From: DATFVA01 sp963764235
GTDB lineage: Bacteria; Bacteroidota; Ignavibacteria; Ignavibacteriales; Ignavibacteriaceae
DNA length: 64,000 nucleotides
Assembly (NCBI GenBank): GCA_963764235.1
Contig: CAVXRO010000001.1
Coordinates: forward strand, 99,679 to 163,678
Reading direction: 5' to 3'
Both the position numbers and the translations under genes were made by a program. Positions 18,561 to 26,776 of this stretch are shown here, piece by piece (the stretch's first letter is position 1; each line of letters opens with the position of its first letter). The notes under the pieces were generated by a model that was given only the letters and a program-made list of their open reading frames with translations, was not told the DNA's origin and did not search any database.

Positions 18561-18667
18561 GTTTCCAAAACGGGCGTAGACCGTTTTGGAAACGTATTCA
18601 AAACGTATTCAAAACGTATTCAAAACGTATTCAAAACGTATTCAAAACGTATTCAAAACGTATTCAA
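18561..18667. repeat. Hairpin plus 7 x 11-bp minisatellite (AAAACGTATTC), locus 1
   Basis: A perfect 13-bp inverted repeat (GTTTCCAAAACGG / CCGTTTTGGAAAC, 7-base loop) runs directly into seven copies of AAAACGTATTC. The array ends TTCAAGTAGGAGTTGG. Two more arrays with the same unit or variants and the same 3' flank are at 22917-23029 and 43913-44023. The rest of 18299-18909 holds no gene; fragments of 'gtcattcggtggtc' repeats follow the array. Confidence 0.8.
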
Positions 18668-18816
18668 GTAGGAGTTGGTCATTCGCTATACGTCATTCGG
18701 TTGTTATTCGGTGGTCGTTTTGAAATGGTTTTACATTGGGGAAAAAGGGGACAAAGGTGTATGTAAAAGTAATTATTTAATATAAATAGCACACTGATGG
18801 CACTGATTCTAACTGA

Positions 18817-18834
18817 CCTGCCTTTGCCGGCAGG
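18817..18834. repeat. CCTGCC/GGCAGG palindrome
   Basis: CCTGCC-TTTGCC-GGCAGG lies in the spacer between the tolC-like gene and the YwqK-like gene. It is related to the inverted repeat at 15562-15587. It is most likely a dispersed non-coding motif. Confidence 0.4.
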
Positions 18835-18909
18835 CAGATTTTCACTGATTATTAAAAGGAAAGCAAAAGGTGCAAATTTTACAATTTCCTGTAGGTTGTT
18901 CTTCGCTAT

Positions 18910-19413
18910 TTAGGTCTCGTTGAAATTTTGGCTCATGGTTTTTCCATCTACATAGTACAGATATTGTTTGATCTTACCATCTTTATTGTAAAATACCCAC
19001 TCACCGTTTTGTTTACCTTCTATGTAGCTGCCGGTTTCTTTAAGATTTCCGTTTTCATAAAACCTTTGCCATAGACCATCAGGAATATTATTAACAAAAT
19101 AACCCTTACATTCCAGGATACCTGTCGGATAGTAATATTCCCATTCGCCCTCATTACTGTTATTTTTTATTAACCCTTTCTTTTCAATTTTTCCATTTAA
19201 ATAGTGGGTTACAAACTCACCGGATTTTCTTCCTTTTATAACATTAAATTCAATTATAACATCTGCGGTATCAGAAATTTTTCCGGTAAAAAGTTCACTA
19301 CTATTATTTTTATAAATTAAACCATCATTTGAAAATCTATATTCTCTTATTTCTTTTTTATTGCAAGATGTTAAAAGTAAACAGGGGACCAAAAGCATAA
19401 GTAATTTTTTCAT
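18910..19413 (-). CDS. YwqK/MORN-repeat lipoprotein
   Basis: The 167-residue protein has a lipoprotein signal with cysteine 17 (LLLTSC). It then carries tandem MORN-like repeats of the YwqK 'antitoxin' family: 'GEFVTHYLNGKIEKKGLIKNNSNEGEWEYYYPTGILECKGYF', then 'DGLWQRFYENGNLKETGSY', then 'NGEWVFYNKDGKIKQ'. Despite the family name there is no toxin beside it. In Bacteroidota such proteins are common surface or periplasmic lipoproteins of unknown role. It appears to be a single-gene unit bordered by repeats on both sides. Confidence 0.8.
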   Translation of the reverse strand: MKKLLMLLVPCLLLTSCNKKEIREYRFSNDGLIYKNNSSELFTGKISDTADVIIEFNVIKGRKSGEFVTHYLNGKIEKKGLIKNNSNEGEWEYYYPTGILECKGYFVNNIPDGLWQRFYENGNLKETGSYIEGKQNGEWVFYNKDGKIKQYLYYVDGKTMSQNFNET

Positions 19414-19577
19414 ATCTAATTCCTGGTTTCCGGATTTTATATAATCATTATCGGAGTGAAATATTATTAATTAAGTTAAAAGAAAATACTTGCAGATCAA
19501 TAACTATCTTTTTGGTTTTTTTGAGTTAATAATAATGCAAAATGAATTTTAAAGGCAATATAGAACTCCGCTGATAA

Positions 19578-19676
19578 TGCCAAATGGCACTGCCGTTCTA
19601 TTTGTCACTATCGTAATTTGTGCCAAATGTCAATCTTTTTTGCTTATTTTATGGTCGATTGCCATTTGGCACAAAT
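19578..19676. repeat. TGCCAAATGGCA palindrome and 14-bp inverted repeat upstream of the IS remnant
   Basis: TGCCAAATGGCA (19578-19589) is a perfect palindrome. ATTTGTGCCAAATG (19616-19629) is repeated in inverse as CATTTGGCACAAAT (19663-19676). All share the TGCCAAAT core. They could be operator sites for an unlinked regulator or ends of another decayed mobile element. The rest of 19414-19737 holds nothing else I can name. Confidence 0.45.
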
Positions 19677-19770
19677 ATAGGGGTTTCTTATCCTTTTATT
19701 TAATTTTTCTAGAAATATGTAACTCCTAAAGGAGTTAACTTGAGTTTGGCAATTAACTAGATTAAAGCAG

Positions 19771-19806
19771 AAAATGTGCGAAAATATTGATTTCGCACAT
19801 TTTTTT
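19771..19806 (+). terminator. Strong hairpin terminator inside the IS left end
   Basis: AAAATGTGCGAAA and TTTCGCACATTTT pair over a 7-base loop, followed by more T. IS elements often carry such structures to block read-through into the transposase; that is the likely function here. Confidence 0.7.
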
Positions 19807-20279
19807 CGCCTTACAAAGAACTCCAAACTTCTATATCGCCAACCAGCATACTTAATTTGTACAGACCCGGAGCTTAAAATAGAAAAATTGTTACAAGCGT
19901 ATTTATGGAGATGGGAAATAGAAGTAAACCTTAGAGAGAAATAAACTCTTTTGGGATGTGGGCAGGCACGGGTAAGGACAAAAGATCCGGTGGAAAAAGT
20001 TCCGGCATTCATAGTTGCTGTATATGCTCTTTTACACCTGGCAGCATACAGAGTAAGAAAGAGTGGCAATGTTAACCAATTACCCAAAGCTAAATGGTAT
20101 CCAAATAAAAAAATAATTAGAGAATCCACTGGCGACATCCTAAATACCTTTCGCTCACAATTATTAGCCAGGTCAATGGATATTAATTTTTATGACTTAG
20201 TGAATCTACAAAAGGCTTTACGAAATAGAAAAAACTATGTAGAACCTTCATTTTCTACCCTTTTTTATAATAGGAATTA
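19807..20279 (+). pseudogene. DDE transposase, C-terminal fragment with internal stop
   Basis: The conceptual translation gives 'KLLYRQPAYLICTDPEL', then 'YLWRWEIEVNLREK', a TAA stop at 19939-19941, then 'TLLGCGQARVRTKDPVEKVPAFIVAVYALLHLAAYRV' and a tail to the stop at 20277-20279. The Y-x2-R-x3-E...(K) signature and 'LGCGQARVR' are typical of the last catalytic region (the E of DDE) of IS4/IS701-like transposases. The N-terminal and middle catalytic parts are absent, so the fragment is dead. The exact IS family would need a search. Confidence 0.75.
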
Positions 20280-20292
20280 GCCAAACTCAAGT

Positions 20293-20381
20293 AAGCAGTA
20301 TAACTGCTTCTAGATGTGTGTCCGACAGTTCAACTGTTGGACAACAAGAACCGGAGTGTCCGATAGTAGAACTGTCGGACA
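20293..20381. repeat. Cluster of three palindromes beside the IS remnant
   Basis: Three perfect or near-perfect palindromes lie in a row: AAGCAGT-ata-ACTGCTT (20293-20309), TGTCCGACAGTT/AACTGTTGGACA (20319-20343) and TGTCCGATAGT/ACTGTCGGACA (20357-20381). The last two share the TGTCCGA/T(C)GGACA ends. They may be REP-like elements or terminators for the gene at 20392-20724. Confidence 0.55.
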
Positions 20382-20391
20382 ATTTAATAAA

Positions 20392-20724
20392 CTAATACTC
20401 TCCTATAATTTTTCCATCTACTACCGGAGTAACACATATAAGAGGTTTTTCAGGAAGTTCAAATTCCTGAAATATTTCTTCGAATAATTCAAATTGTCTT
20501 CCCTGTTTTTCAAGTTTTGCAAACTTGTTATATTTCATAAACTGATCAGACTTATTTGTCGGGGCGTCAAAGTTGTAGGCACTATCAAAATCCTGTTTTG
20601 CCCTGCGTTTAAGAAAATCTATTTTATTATCATCGCCACCTTCCATTTCGTAAGCTTTAGCTTTGAAGGCAACAACAAATCCGTTGTTTATGATAAGGTA
20701 TATATTTAAGATTGTTTCTAACAT
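20392..20724 (-). CDS. Hypothetical protein
   Basis: This 110-residue frame starts MLETILNIYLIINNGFVVAFKAK, which is hydrophobic near the N-terminus. It continues into a charged helical middle ('KIDFLKRRAKQDFD', 'MKYNKFAKLEKQGRQFELFEEIFQEF') and ends 'KPLICVTPVVDGKIIGEY'. I do not recognise a family. The amino-acid composition looks like real protein rather than noise, but the frame sits between a palindrome cluster and a satellite, so it could also be a remnant. Confidence 0.45.
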   Translation of the reverse strand: MLETILNIYLIINNGFVVAFKAKAYEMEGGDDNKIDFLKRRAKQDFDSAYNFDAPTNKSDQFMKYNKFAKLEKQGRQFELFEEIFQEFELPEKPLICVTPVVDGKIIGEY

Positions 20725-20737
20725 AGCTTAATACTTA

Positions 20738-21080
20738 TGGAATAAGATGGAATGATGGAATAATGGAATAATGGAATAATGGAATAATGGAATAATGGAA
20801 TAATGGAATAATTGGGAATAATGGAATAATTTGGAATAATGGAATAATTGGAATAATGGAATAATGGAATAATGGAATAATGGAATAATGGAATAATGGA
20901 ATAATGGAATAATGGAATAATGGAATAATGGAATAATGGAATAATGGAATAATGGAATAATGGAATAATGGAATAATGGAATAATGGAATAATGGAATAA
21001 TGGAATAATGGAATAATGGAATAATGGAATAATGGAATAATGGAATAATGGAATAATGGAATAATGGGAATAATGGGAAA
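20738..21080. repeat. 8-bp satellite (ATGGAATA)n, about 40 copies
   Basis: The stretch is an almost pure tandem array of an 8-base unit with a few interruptions (e.g. near 20812-20850). Because 8 is not a multiple of 3, all three minus-strand frames stay open and read the octapeptide FHYSIIPL repeatedly. These frames are an artefact of the repeat. The array sits between the hypothetical gene and the 3' end of fumC. Confidence 0.95.
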
Positions 21081-21145
21081 TGCCCTTTCCAATATTCCAA
21101 GTTCCAACATTCCAAAATTCCAACATTATATTCCAATTTATTCCT

Positions 21146-22538
21146 TTATGCTTTTGGTCCGATCATTTTTTCAGGTCTTACTACTTCATCAAACTTTTCG
21201 GGAGTAAGAAGTTCTAGCTCAACCGCTGCTTCTTTTAATGTCTTATGTTCTTTATGTGCTTTTTTAGCCACCTTTGCCGCATTATCATAACCTATGTGAG
21301 GATTTAAAGCAGTAACAAGCATAAGAGAATTGTTAAGATTCTTATTAATATTTTCAACATTAGCTTCGATGCCGATAACGCAGTTATCAGTAAAGCTTTC
21401 ACATGCATCAGAAATTAACTTAATTGACTGCAGGAGATTATATATAATAACGGGTTTAAAGACATTTAGCTCAAAGTTTCCCATTAGCTCCGCCGAAATT
21501 TATAGCAACATCATTCCCAAATACCTGTGCACAAACCATAGTCATAGCTTCTGCCTGTGTTGGATTTACCTTCCCGGGCATAATAGAACTACCAGGTTCA
21601 TTTTCAGGCAAAGAAATTTCACCGATTCCGCATCTTGGTCCTGATCCAAGCCATCTTATATCATTAGCAATTTTCATTAAAGATGCAGCAAGAGTTTTTA
21701 ATACTCCACTCATTTCAACCAAAGCATCATGGGCAGCAAGGGATTCAAACTTATTTCTTGCGGTAATAAAAGGTTGACCGGTTATTTCTGCTATGGCTTT
21801 TGCTGATTTAACTGCAAATTGGGGATGAGTGTTAAGGCCTGTCCCAACTGCAGTTCCGCCAAGAGCCAGCTCGTATAATCTTGGAAGGGCACTATTTATT
21901 CTTTCCAATCCGTTAGTTAATTGCTGAGTATATCCGGAAAACTCCTGTCCGAGTGTAAGCGGAGTTGCATCCATCAGATGAGTTCTTCCGATTTTAATAA
22001 TATCTTTAAACTCGTCAGATTTCTGAGAGAGTGCATCCCTCAATTTTGTTACCATAGGGATTAACCTGCGATGAATTTCTTCAACAGTCGCTATATGCAT
22101 TGCAGTAGGGAAAGTATCATTTGAAGATTGCGCTTTATTGACGTCATCATTAGGATGAATTGGTTTTTTGCTACCCAGCAGTCCACCTGTCATTTCAATA
22201 GCACGGTTAGAAATTACCTCATTAGTATTCATATTAGTCTGAGTTCCGCTACCGGTCTGCCATACGACTAAGGGGAAATGATCATCAAGTCTGCCTTCAA
22301 TAACTTCATCGGCAGCTTTAATAATCAAATCAGCTTTTTCGGCAGGAAGTAGTCCTAATTCTTTATTAACCATGGCGGCAGCTTTTTTAAGTATTCCAAG
22401 AGCTCTTATCAGAGGTCTGGGAAAAGTTTCTCCTCCGATTTTAAAATTCGTTAATGAGCGTGCAGTCTGCGCCCCATAATATTTGTCGACAGGAACTTTA
22501 ATTTGACCCATACTATCAGATTCTATTCTAAAATCCAT
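21146..22538 (-). CDS. fumC: Class II fumarate hydratase, one frameshift
   Basis: It catalyses fumarate to L-malate in the TCA cycle. The frames join at about 21478, where GGGAAACTTT has one A too many; corrected, 'GGANGNFELNVFKPV' is continuous. The restored length is 463 residues, standard for FumC. Family motifs include 'GSGTQTNMNTNEV', 'HPNDDVNKAQSSND', the 'KIGRTHLMDATPLTLGQE' segment and the mobile-loop signature 'GSSIMPGKVNPTQAEA' with its catalytic serine. It is a stand-alone minus-strand gene. As a central-metabolism enzyme apparently present once in the window, it is a good test of whether the indels are sequencing errors. Confidence 0.93.
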
Positions 22539-22629
22539 TTTTTCCTCCGAATTTATGAAATGAAAATTTTAGCAATAAGTTAAAAATTATAATTCATTTA
22601 AACAAGTTGAAACGGCAGGGAATTAATTT

Positions 22630-22712
22630 AAAGTGGTGATTCGGTGGTCATTCGCCTTCGGCTGTCATTTGGCTTCGCCGTCATTCGGTGGTCATTCAGT
22701 GGTCATTTGAAT
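22630..22712. repeat. Short irregular 'gtcattcggtg' repeats
   Basis: Several imperfect copies of TCATTCGGTGG and relatives occur upstream of fumC. Related strings are found at about 18675-18715, 30549-30702 and 40110-40140. They are non-coding. Confidence 0.5.
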
Positions 22713-22824
22713 ACAGGAAATACTTTTGATCAATTATCCTCATTAAGCTTTGAAATACATTCCTCAACTCTGAAAAATTTTTAATTCTGGTAATCCATGT
22801 AAAACAGCAAATTATAATAATAAA

Positions 22825-22920
22825 TTGGGTATGACTAAAGAAAGTTTCTTTTGAATATCCATGGAAATCTTGATCCGCGTCATTCAGTTCCTATTTGCCT
22901 CCCCTTTTAGTCATACCCAA
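22825..22920. repeat. 15-bp inverted repeat flanking a 66-bp spacer, abutting minisatellite locus 2
   Basis: TTGGGTATGACTAAA (22825-22839) is inverted as TTTAGTCATACCCAA (22906-22920). The second arm merges directly into the 11-bp array. The locus-1 array is likewise preceded by a perfect inverted repeat. Confidence 0.65.
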
Positions 22921-23029
22921 AACGTATTCAAAACGTATTCAAAACGTATTCAAAACGTATTCAAAACGTATTCAAAACGTATTCAAAACGTATTCAAAAC
23001 GTATTCAAAACGTATTCAAAACGTATTCA
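22917..23029. repeat. 10 x 11-bp minisatellite (AAAACGTATTC), locus 2
   Basis: Ten copies of AAAACGTATTC are followed by AGGTAGGATTTGG, the same 3' flank type as at locus 1 and locus 3. No gene overlaps it. Confidence 0.9.
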
Positions 23030-23084
23030 GGTAGGATTTGGGATGCAGTGGCAGAGCAAAAATAGCAATATAATACAAATCATC

Positions 23085-23496
23085 TTTCCTCGATAAGCGG
23101 TTCTCCTTCAGGAACATACACGTATGATGCTAACGGGAATATAACAGGGGACTCATATCGCGGAATAGCTTATATAATTTATAATTCAGAAAATCTGCCA
23201 ATAATGATATTTAAGACAAATGGAGAGCAGCAGGTTTATACGTATGATGTAAATGGAAACAGGGTAAGAAAAAATGTTGTGGGTGGTTCTGATATTTTAT
23301 TATTTTAACGGAGCTGATGAAGAGACAGAGAGCCTCACAGAACCGGGCTTTATAACTTCCGTGCACATCTGTATGATCCAACATTAGCATATTTTATGCT
23401 CCAGACCCGGCAGGACAGAACTTTGCACCGTTTTCTTATTGTGGGAATAACCTGGTAACTTATACTGATAGGAGGTATGGTTCTGGTAATCCTTGA
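23085..23496 (+). pseudogene. RHS/YD-repeat protein remnant with RHS-core
   Basis: The translation shows YD repeats ('GTYTYDANGNITGDSYRGI', 'QQVYTYDVNGNRVRK'). A frameshift and stop near 23307 follow, then the RHS-associated core in other frames: 'YYFNGADEETESL', 'YNFRAHLYDPTLAYF', 'PDPAGQNFAPFSYCGNN' and 'VTYTDRRYGSGNP' with a TGA at 23494-23496. Only the last ~140 residues of a normally very large toxin-delivery or wall-associated protein are present. The toxin tip that usually follows the core is absent. It starts immediately after the minisatellite at locus 2, so the 5' part may have been lost by a repeat-linked rearrangement. Confidence 0.75.
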
Positions 23497-23558
23497 AAAT
23501 GTATTTGATTGAATTATGCTAGTAGTTATAAAAAAAAACCATTATCTTTAGGATAAAG

Positions 23559-23945
23559 ATGAAGTTGATAATGAAAACAGAAAAAGAATGGTTTTTGCAG
23601 TCAGAGTATGATACAAATACTGCAGAGGCAATGTTAAAAAGTGAAAGATATTTTTATGCTGTTTTTATGTGTCATCTTTCAATAGAGAAATGTTTAAAAG
23701 GTATTTACACAAAAATATTAAATGAACTTCCACCTAAAACCTATAATTTGATATATCTATTAGAAAAAATTGCATTATATCCGCCTGAAAGTATTTATCA
23801 ATTTATTTATTCAATAAATGCAGAAAGTGTAGCAACAAGGTATCCTGAAGATCTGAAACAGGTTTTAAAAGATTATACTAAAAATAAAGCTTTTGAAAAT
23901 ATAACAAATACTAAAAAGGTTTTGGAATGGCTGAAGAAAAATTAA
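23559..23945 (+). CDS. HEPN domain protein (toxin-like half of HEPN-MNT pair)
   Basis: This 128-residue helical protein matches the HEPN domain (PF05168-like): 'EWFLQSEYDTNTAEAMLKSERYFYAVFMCHLSIEKCLKGIY' is the family's N-terminal helix pair, and 'VATRYPEDL' resembles the RYP segment. HEPN proteins paired with minimal nucleotidyltransferases (MNT) act as RNase-type toxins neutralised by their partner. Here the MNT gene starts 19 bases before this one ends. A canonical R-x4-6-H motif is not obvious, so activity is uncertain. The ATG at 23559 follows AGGATAAAG; a second in-frame ATG lies at 23571. Confidence 0.8.
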   Translation: MKLIMKTEKEWFLQSEYDTNTAEAMLKSERYFYAVFMCHLSIEKCLKGIYTKILNELPPKTYNLIYLLEKIALYPPESIYQFIYSINAESVATRYPEDLKQVLKDYTKNKAFENITNTKKVLEWLKKN

Positions 23946-24252
23946 AAGAAACAATTGATTATTTTGCAGGTGAATTAATTAGAGAAGGAATAAGTATTTC
24001 TAAAATAATCTTGTTCGGTTCCCAGGCATCAAATACTGCAACTGATGAAAGTGATATTGATTTAGTGGTTATTTCAGAAGATTTTGCCAATAAGAGTATT
24101 TTTGAAAAAATAAAATTAATTAACCAGGCAGATGCCAGAACAATTAAAAAATATATCTTGACATTATATTGATGTCTCAAAAAGATCTTGAAAATGAGAA
24201 CTCTATAATTGCAGCTTATGCAAGAAAGGGCAAAGTTGTATATTATTCATAA
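23927..24252 (+). CDS. Minimal nucleotidyltransferase (MNT, antitoxin-like), one frameshift
   Basis: The protein has the nucleotidyltransferase signature 'ILFGSQASNTATDESDIDLVVIS' (GS...DxD). The raw frame stops at 24172. One missing A in the A6 run near 24146-24151 would join 'ARTIKK' to 'YLDIILMSQKDLENENSIIAAYARKGKVVYYS', the normal C-terminus, ending at 24252 (about 108 residues). It overlaps the HEPN gene, the usual type VII-like HEPN/MNT arrangement in which MNT AMPylates and silences the HEPN partner. Whether this pair works depends on whether the indel is real. Confidence 0.75.
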
Positions 24253-24340
24253 AGAGTTTAGAAACTTACGATACAATTATTTTTTTAATTGGCTAAAAAA
24301 AGAATCTAAATTCTTTTAAGAATATGATGATTGCCAATAA

Positions 24341-24376
24341 GATCTCTCCGAAAGCTTTCGGGATCCTTCGAGATGA
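24341..24376. repeat. Dispersed 'gatctctc..cgagatgat' intergenic repeat
   Basis: GATCTCTCCGAAAGC..GGGATCCTTCGAGATGA occurs here. Two relatives lie at 47493-47597 and a diverged one at 701-735. The ends (ATCTC/GAGAT) are inverted. It is non-coding. Confidence 0.5.
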
Positions 24377-24439
24377 TGAAAATTAAATCCGGGGAAATCA
24401 GTCTCATCCGAAGAATCCATGTTCTATTGCGCTTCTGCT

Positions 24440-26292
24440 TTATCTATAACCTCTTGCCTGAAGGTTAAACAAGTCAGCATACATTCCACCTTTTATGAGC
24501 AGCTCATCGTGTGTACCTATCTCGGCAACTTTACCATTTTCAAGGACGAGAATTCGGTCAGCCATTCTTACGGTTGAAAAACGATGTGAAATCAGGGCAA
24601 CTGTTTTGCCATTTGTTAAATCAGAGAAACGTTGGAAGATATCATATTCAGCGCGTGCATCAAGGGATGCTGTTGGCTCATCAAGTATTAACAATTGAGC
24701 ATCACGCATATATGCTCTTGCAAGGGCAATTTTCTGCCATTGTCCACCTGAAAGATCAACTCCATCAGAAAATCGTCTTCCAATCATTTGTTCATATCTG
24801 TTTGGTAGAGAATTAATAACGGTATCAGCAAGGCTTCTGTTTGCTGAATTAATTATCCTGTTATGATTTTCTTTTTCTTCTATTCTTCCGACAGCAATAT
24901 TTGTAGAAGCTGTCATCTGGAATTTTACAAAGTCCTGAAAAATTACGCCAATTTCTTTTCTTAAATCCTCAGGATTGTATTCCCGTAAATCGTATCCATC
25001 AAGTAGGATTCTTCCTTCAGAGGGATCATACAGTCGTGACAGTAATTTTACTATAGTTGTTTTGCCTGCTCCGTTTTCTCCAACAAGCGCTAATTTTTCA
25101 TTAGCATAAAGTGTAAAACTTAAGTTTCTTACTGCCCATTTTTCAGAGCCTCTGTATTTGAATCCGACATTTTCAAATGTAAATCCATATTCTATTTTTT
25201 TGGGGAAAGGTCGTGCTTTGGGAATTGAAGAAATCTTTGGCTGTATTTCAAAGAATTCAAAAAAGTCCTTTAAATAAAGTGCACCTTCTGAAATGCTTGA
25301 AAATTTATTTAACATAGATTCCAGCAATCCCCTTAATTTTGAAAATGAACCGGATAGAAAGGTCAGATCACCGATTGTTAATCGTCCCTGAACAGTTTGT
25401 ATAATAATAAAAATATAAGCTGCATAATACCCAACGCTTCCAAGTGCAGCAAAGAATAAACCCCATCCGGCTCTTTTTACAGAGAGTGACTTATTTGCAA
25501 GATAATATTTATCGGATAATAATTTAAAGCGATCTGTTAAAAAATCACCTATTCCGAATATCTTTACTTCCTTTGCGGTTTCATCACTTGCACCTGTGTA
25601 GCGTAAATAATCCAGTTCTCTTCGTTCAGGAGTCCATCCGTGAACAAGTGAATATGTTCTTTCATTGAAATGAGATTCTCCTAGAAAGGCGGGAATAACT
25701 GCAATAACCAGTAGTACAATCAACCAGTAATTAAAGGCGATTAAACCTATGCCTAAAAAGATCATTGTAATTAAGTCCTGGACTTGTCCCAGAACCTGTG
25801 ACATCAGAATTGTACGGCTTAGTGTTTGTCTTCTTGCACGTTCAAGTTTATCATAAAAATCTGAATCCTCAAATTGATCCATATCGAGGATTGCAGCATG
25901 TCCATCAATTTTACCGAAGACTTATTTGCAAATAAATCACCAAGAAGACTATCGAGTAAGGCTATAATACGGCTTAAAGTATCTGATAATATTGCGATTC
26001 CAAACTCAATTCCCACTAATATGAAGATGTAATATAGGTCATGGTGACCGGGAGTTTTAGCAACTGTGATTATTTCATCAATTATTAATTTCCCTATATA
26101 TAATGCAGCTAAAGGAATTGCTGACTTTAATATTCTTAAAAGAATATTACCAAGTGCCATTTTGGGACTTGTTTCCCAGATCAGCTTAAAGAACCTTGGC
26201 AGGTATTTTAAGGCACCAAACCTCTCCTTTAAAGATAGATTTGAATCCTGACTTGTTCTTTTTCTAAATGATTTAGTATTTTTTAACTTCAT
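24440..26292 (-). CDS. ABC exporter (fused permease and ATPase), one frameshift
   Basis: The two frames join near 25895, where ATGGAC-ATGCT lacks one base (expected 'LMDHAAILDMDQFEDSDFYDKLERA'). The corrected length is 617 residues. The N-terminal half is an ABC transmembrane domain with about six helices. The C-terminal half is an ATPase with Walker A (GENGAGKTT), Q-loop ('IFQDFVKF'), signature LSGGQWQK, Walker B (LLILDEPTASLD) and H-loop histidine ('LISHRFSTVRMAD'). It is a half-transporter expected to dimerise. Such ATPases export lipids, peptides or drugs; no neighbour indicates the substrate. Confidence 0.88.
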
Positions 26293-26350
26293 AGATTTTC
26301 ATTCAACTTATAAATAAAGAACAATTTAAGATGAAAAAGAATTCAGTAAT

Positions 26351-26468
26351 CAATTATAAATTAGAAATTATAAATTATAAATTAGAAATTATAAGGAATC
26401 AGTTCAATTAGAAATTATAAATTATAAATTAGAAAGGGACAAATTACAATTAGAAATTAGAAATTAGA
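26351..26468. repeat. Irregular AT-rich 'aattataaattagaaatt' repeats
   Basis: Imperfect repeats of ATTATAAATTAGAA lie between the ABC gene start and the next small gene. There is no coding content. Confidence 0.6.
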
Positions 26469-26481
26469 TATGGAGTAGCTT

Positions 26482-26769
26482 ATGAAAATTTTAGCGTTTG
26501 AAAAGGAAGTTGCAGGTTCTACGTAGGAGAAATTTACTCCATTTTTAAAGGAGGAAGCAAAAGCGGTTTGGGATTTATTTCAAAAGGGGATAATACGTGA
26601 AATTTATTTCAGAGCTGATCAACACAATGCTGTACTAATTTTGGAATGTAAAGATTTGACTGAAGCTGAAAAATATCTAAATGAACTGCCTCTGGTTAAA
26701 GCAGGTTTAATTGATTTTGAAATTACAGAATTACTTCCTTATGATGGGTTCGCGAGATTGTTTAAATAA
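26482..26769 (+). CDS. Small muconolactone-isomerase-like (ferredoxin-fold) protein with internal TAG
   Basis: From the ATG at 26482 the frame reads MKILAFEKEVAGST, TAG at 26524-26526, then 'EKFTPFLKEEAKAVWDLFQKGIIREIYFRADQHNAVLILECKDLTEAEKYLNELPLVKAGLIDFEITELLPYDGFARLF' to a TAA at 26767-26769. The pattern (REIYFR, AVLxLEC, LPLVKAGLI) matches a family of ~95-residue stand-alone ferredoxin-fold proteins related to muconolactone isomerase. Everything but codon 15 is intact, so this is either a fresh nonsense mutation or a base error (for example GAT or GAC read as TAG through an indel pair). Function unknown. Confidence 0.65.
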
Positions 26770-26776
26770 ATTTTGC

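Larger units (their letters stand above)
19738..20292 (+). mobile_element. Internally deleted insertion sequence with 13-bp terminal inverted repeats
   Basis: ACTTGAGTTTGGC at 19738-19750 is exactly inverted as GCCAAACTCAAGT at 20280-20292. Trimming the outermost A/T leaves TAA on both sides, a possible 3-bp target duplication. The left end is followed by a strong terminator (19771-19806) and then only the C-terminal part of a DDE transposase. About 1 kb of a normal element is missing, so it cannot transpose by itself. Confidence 0.75.

Noticed and set aside
19644..20138. 164-residue minus-strand ORF
   Set aside because: It is antisense to the IS terminator and transposase fragment, whose sense translation is clearly recognisable.
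20718..21136. Three overlapping 130-residue minus-strand ORFs reading FHYSIIPL repeats
   Set aside because: They are the translation of an 8-bp satellite in all three frames; no start context or family supports a protein.
22917..23029. Possible CRISPR array
   Set aside because: The units are contiguous 11-mers without spacers, and no cas gene is present.
26482..26769. Stop-codon reassignment in this genome
   Set aside because: Interrupting stops are of different types (TAG, TAA) and all long genes use standard stops normally.
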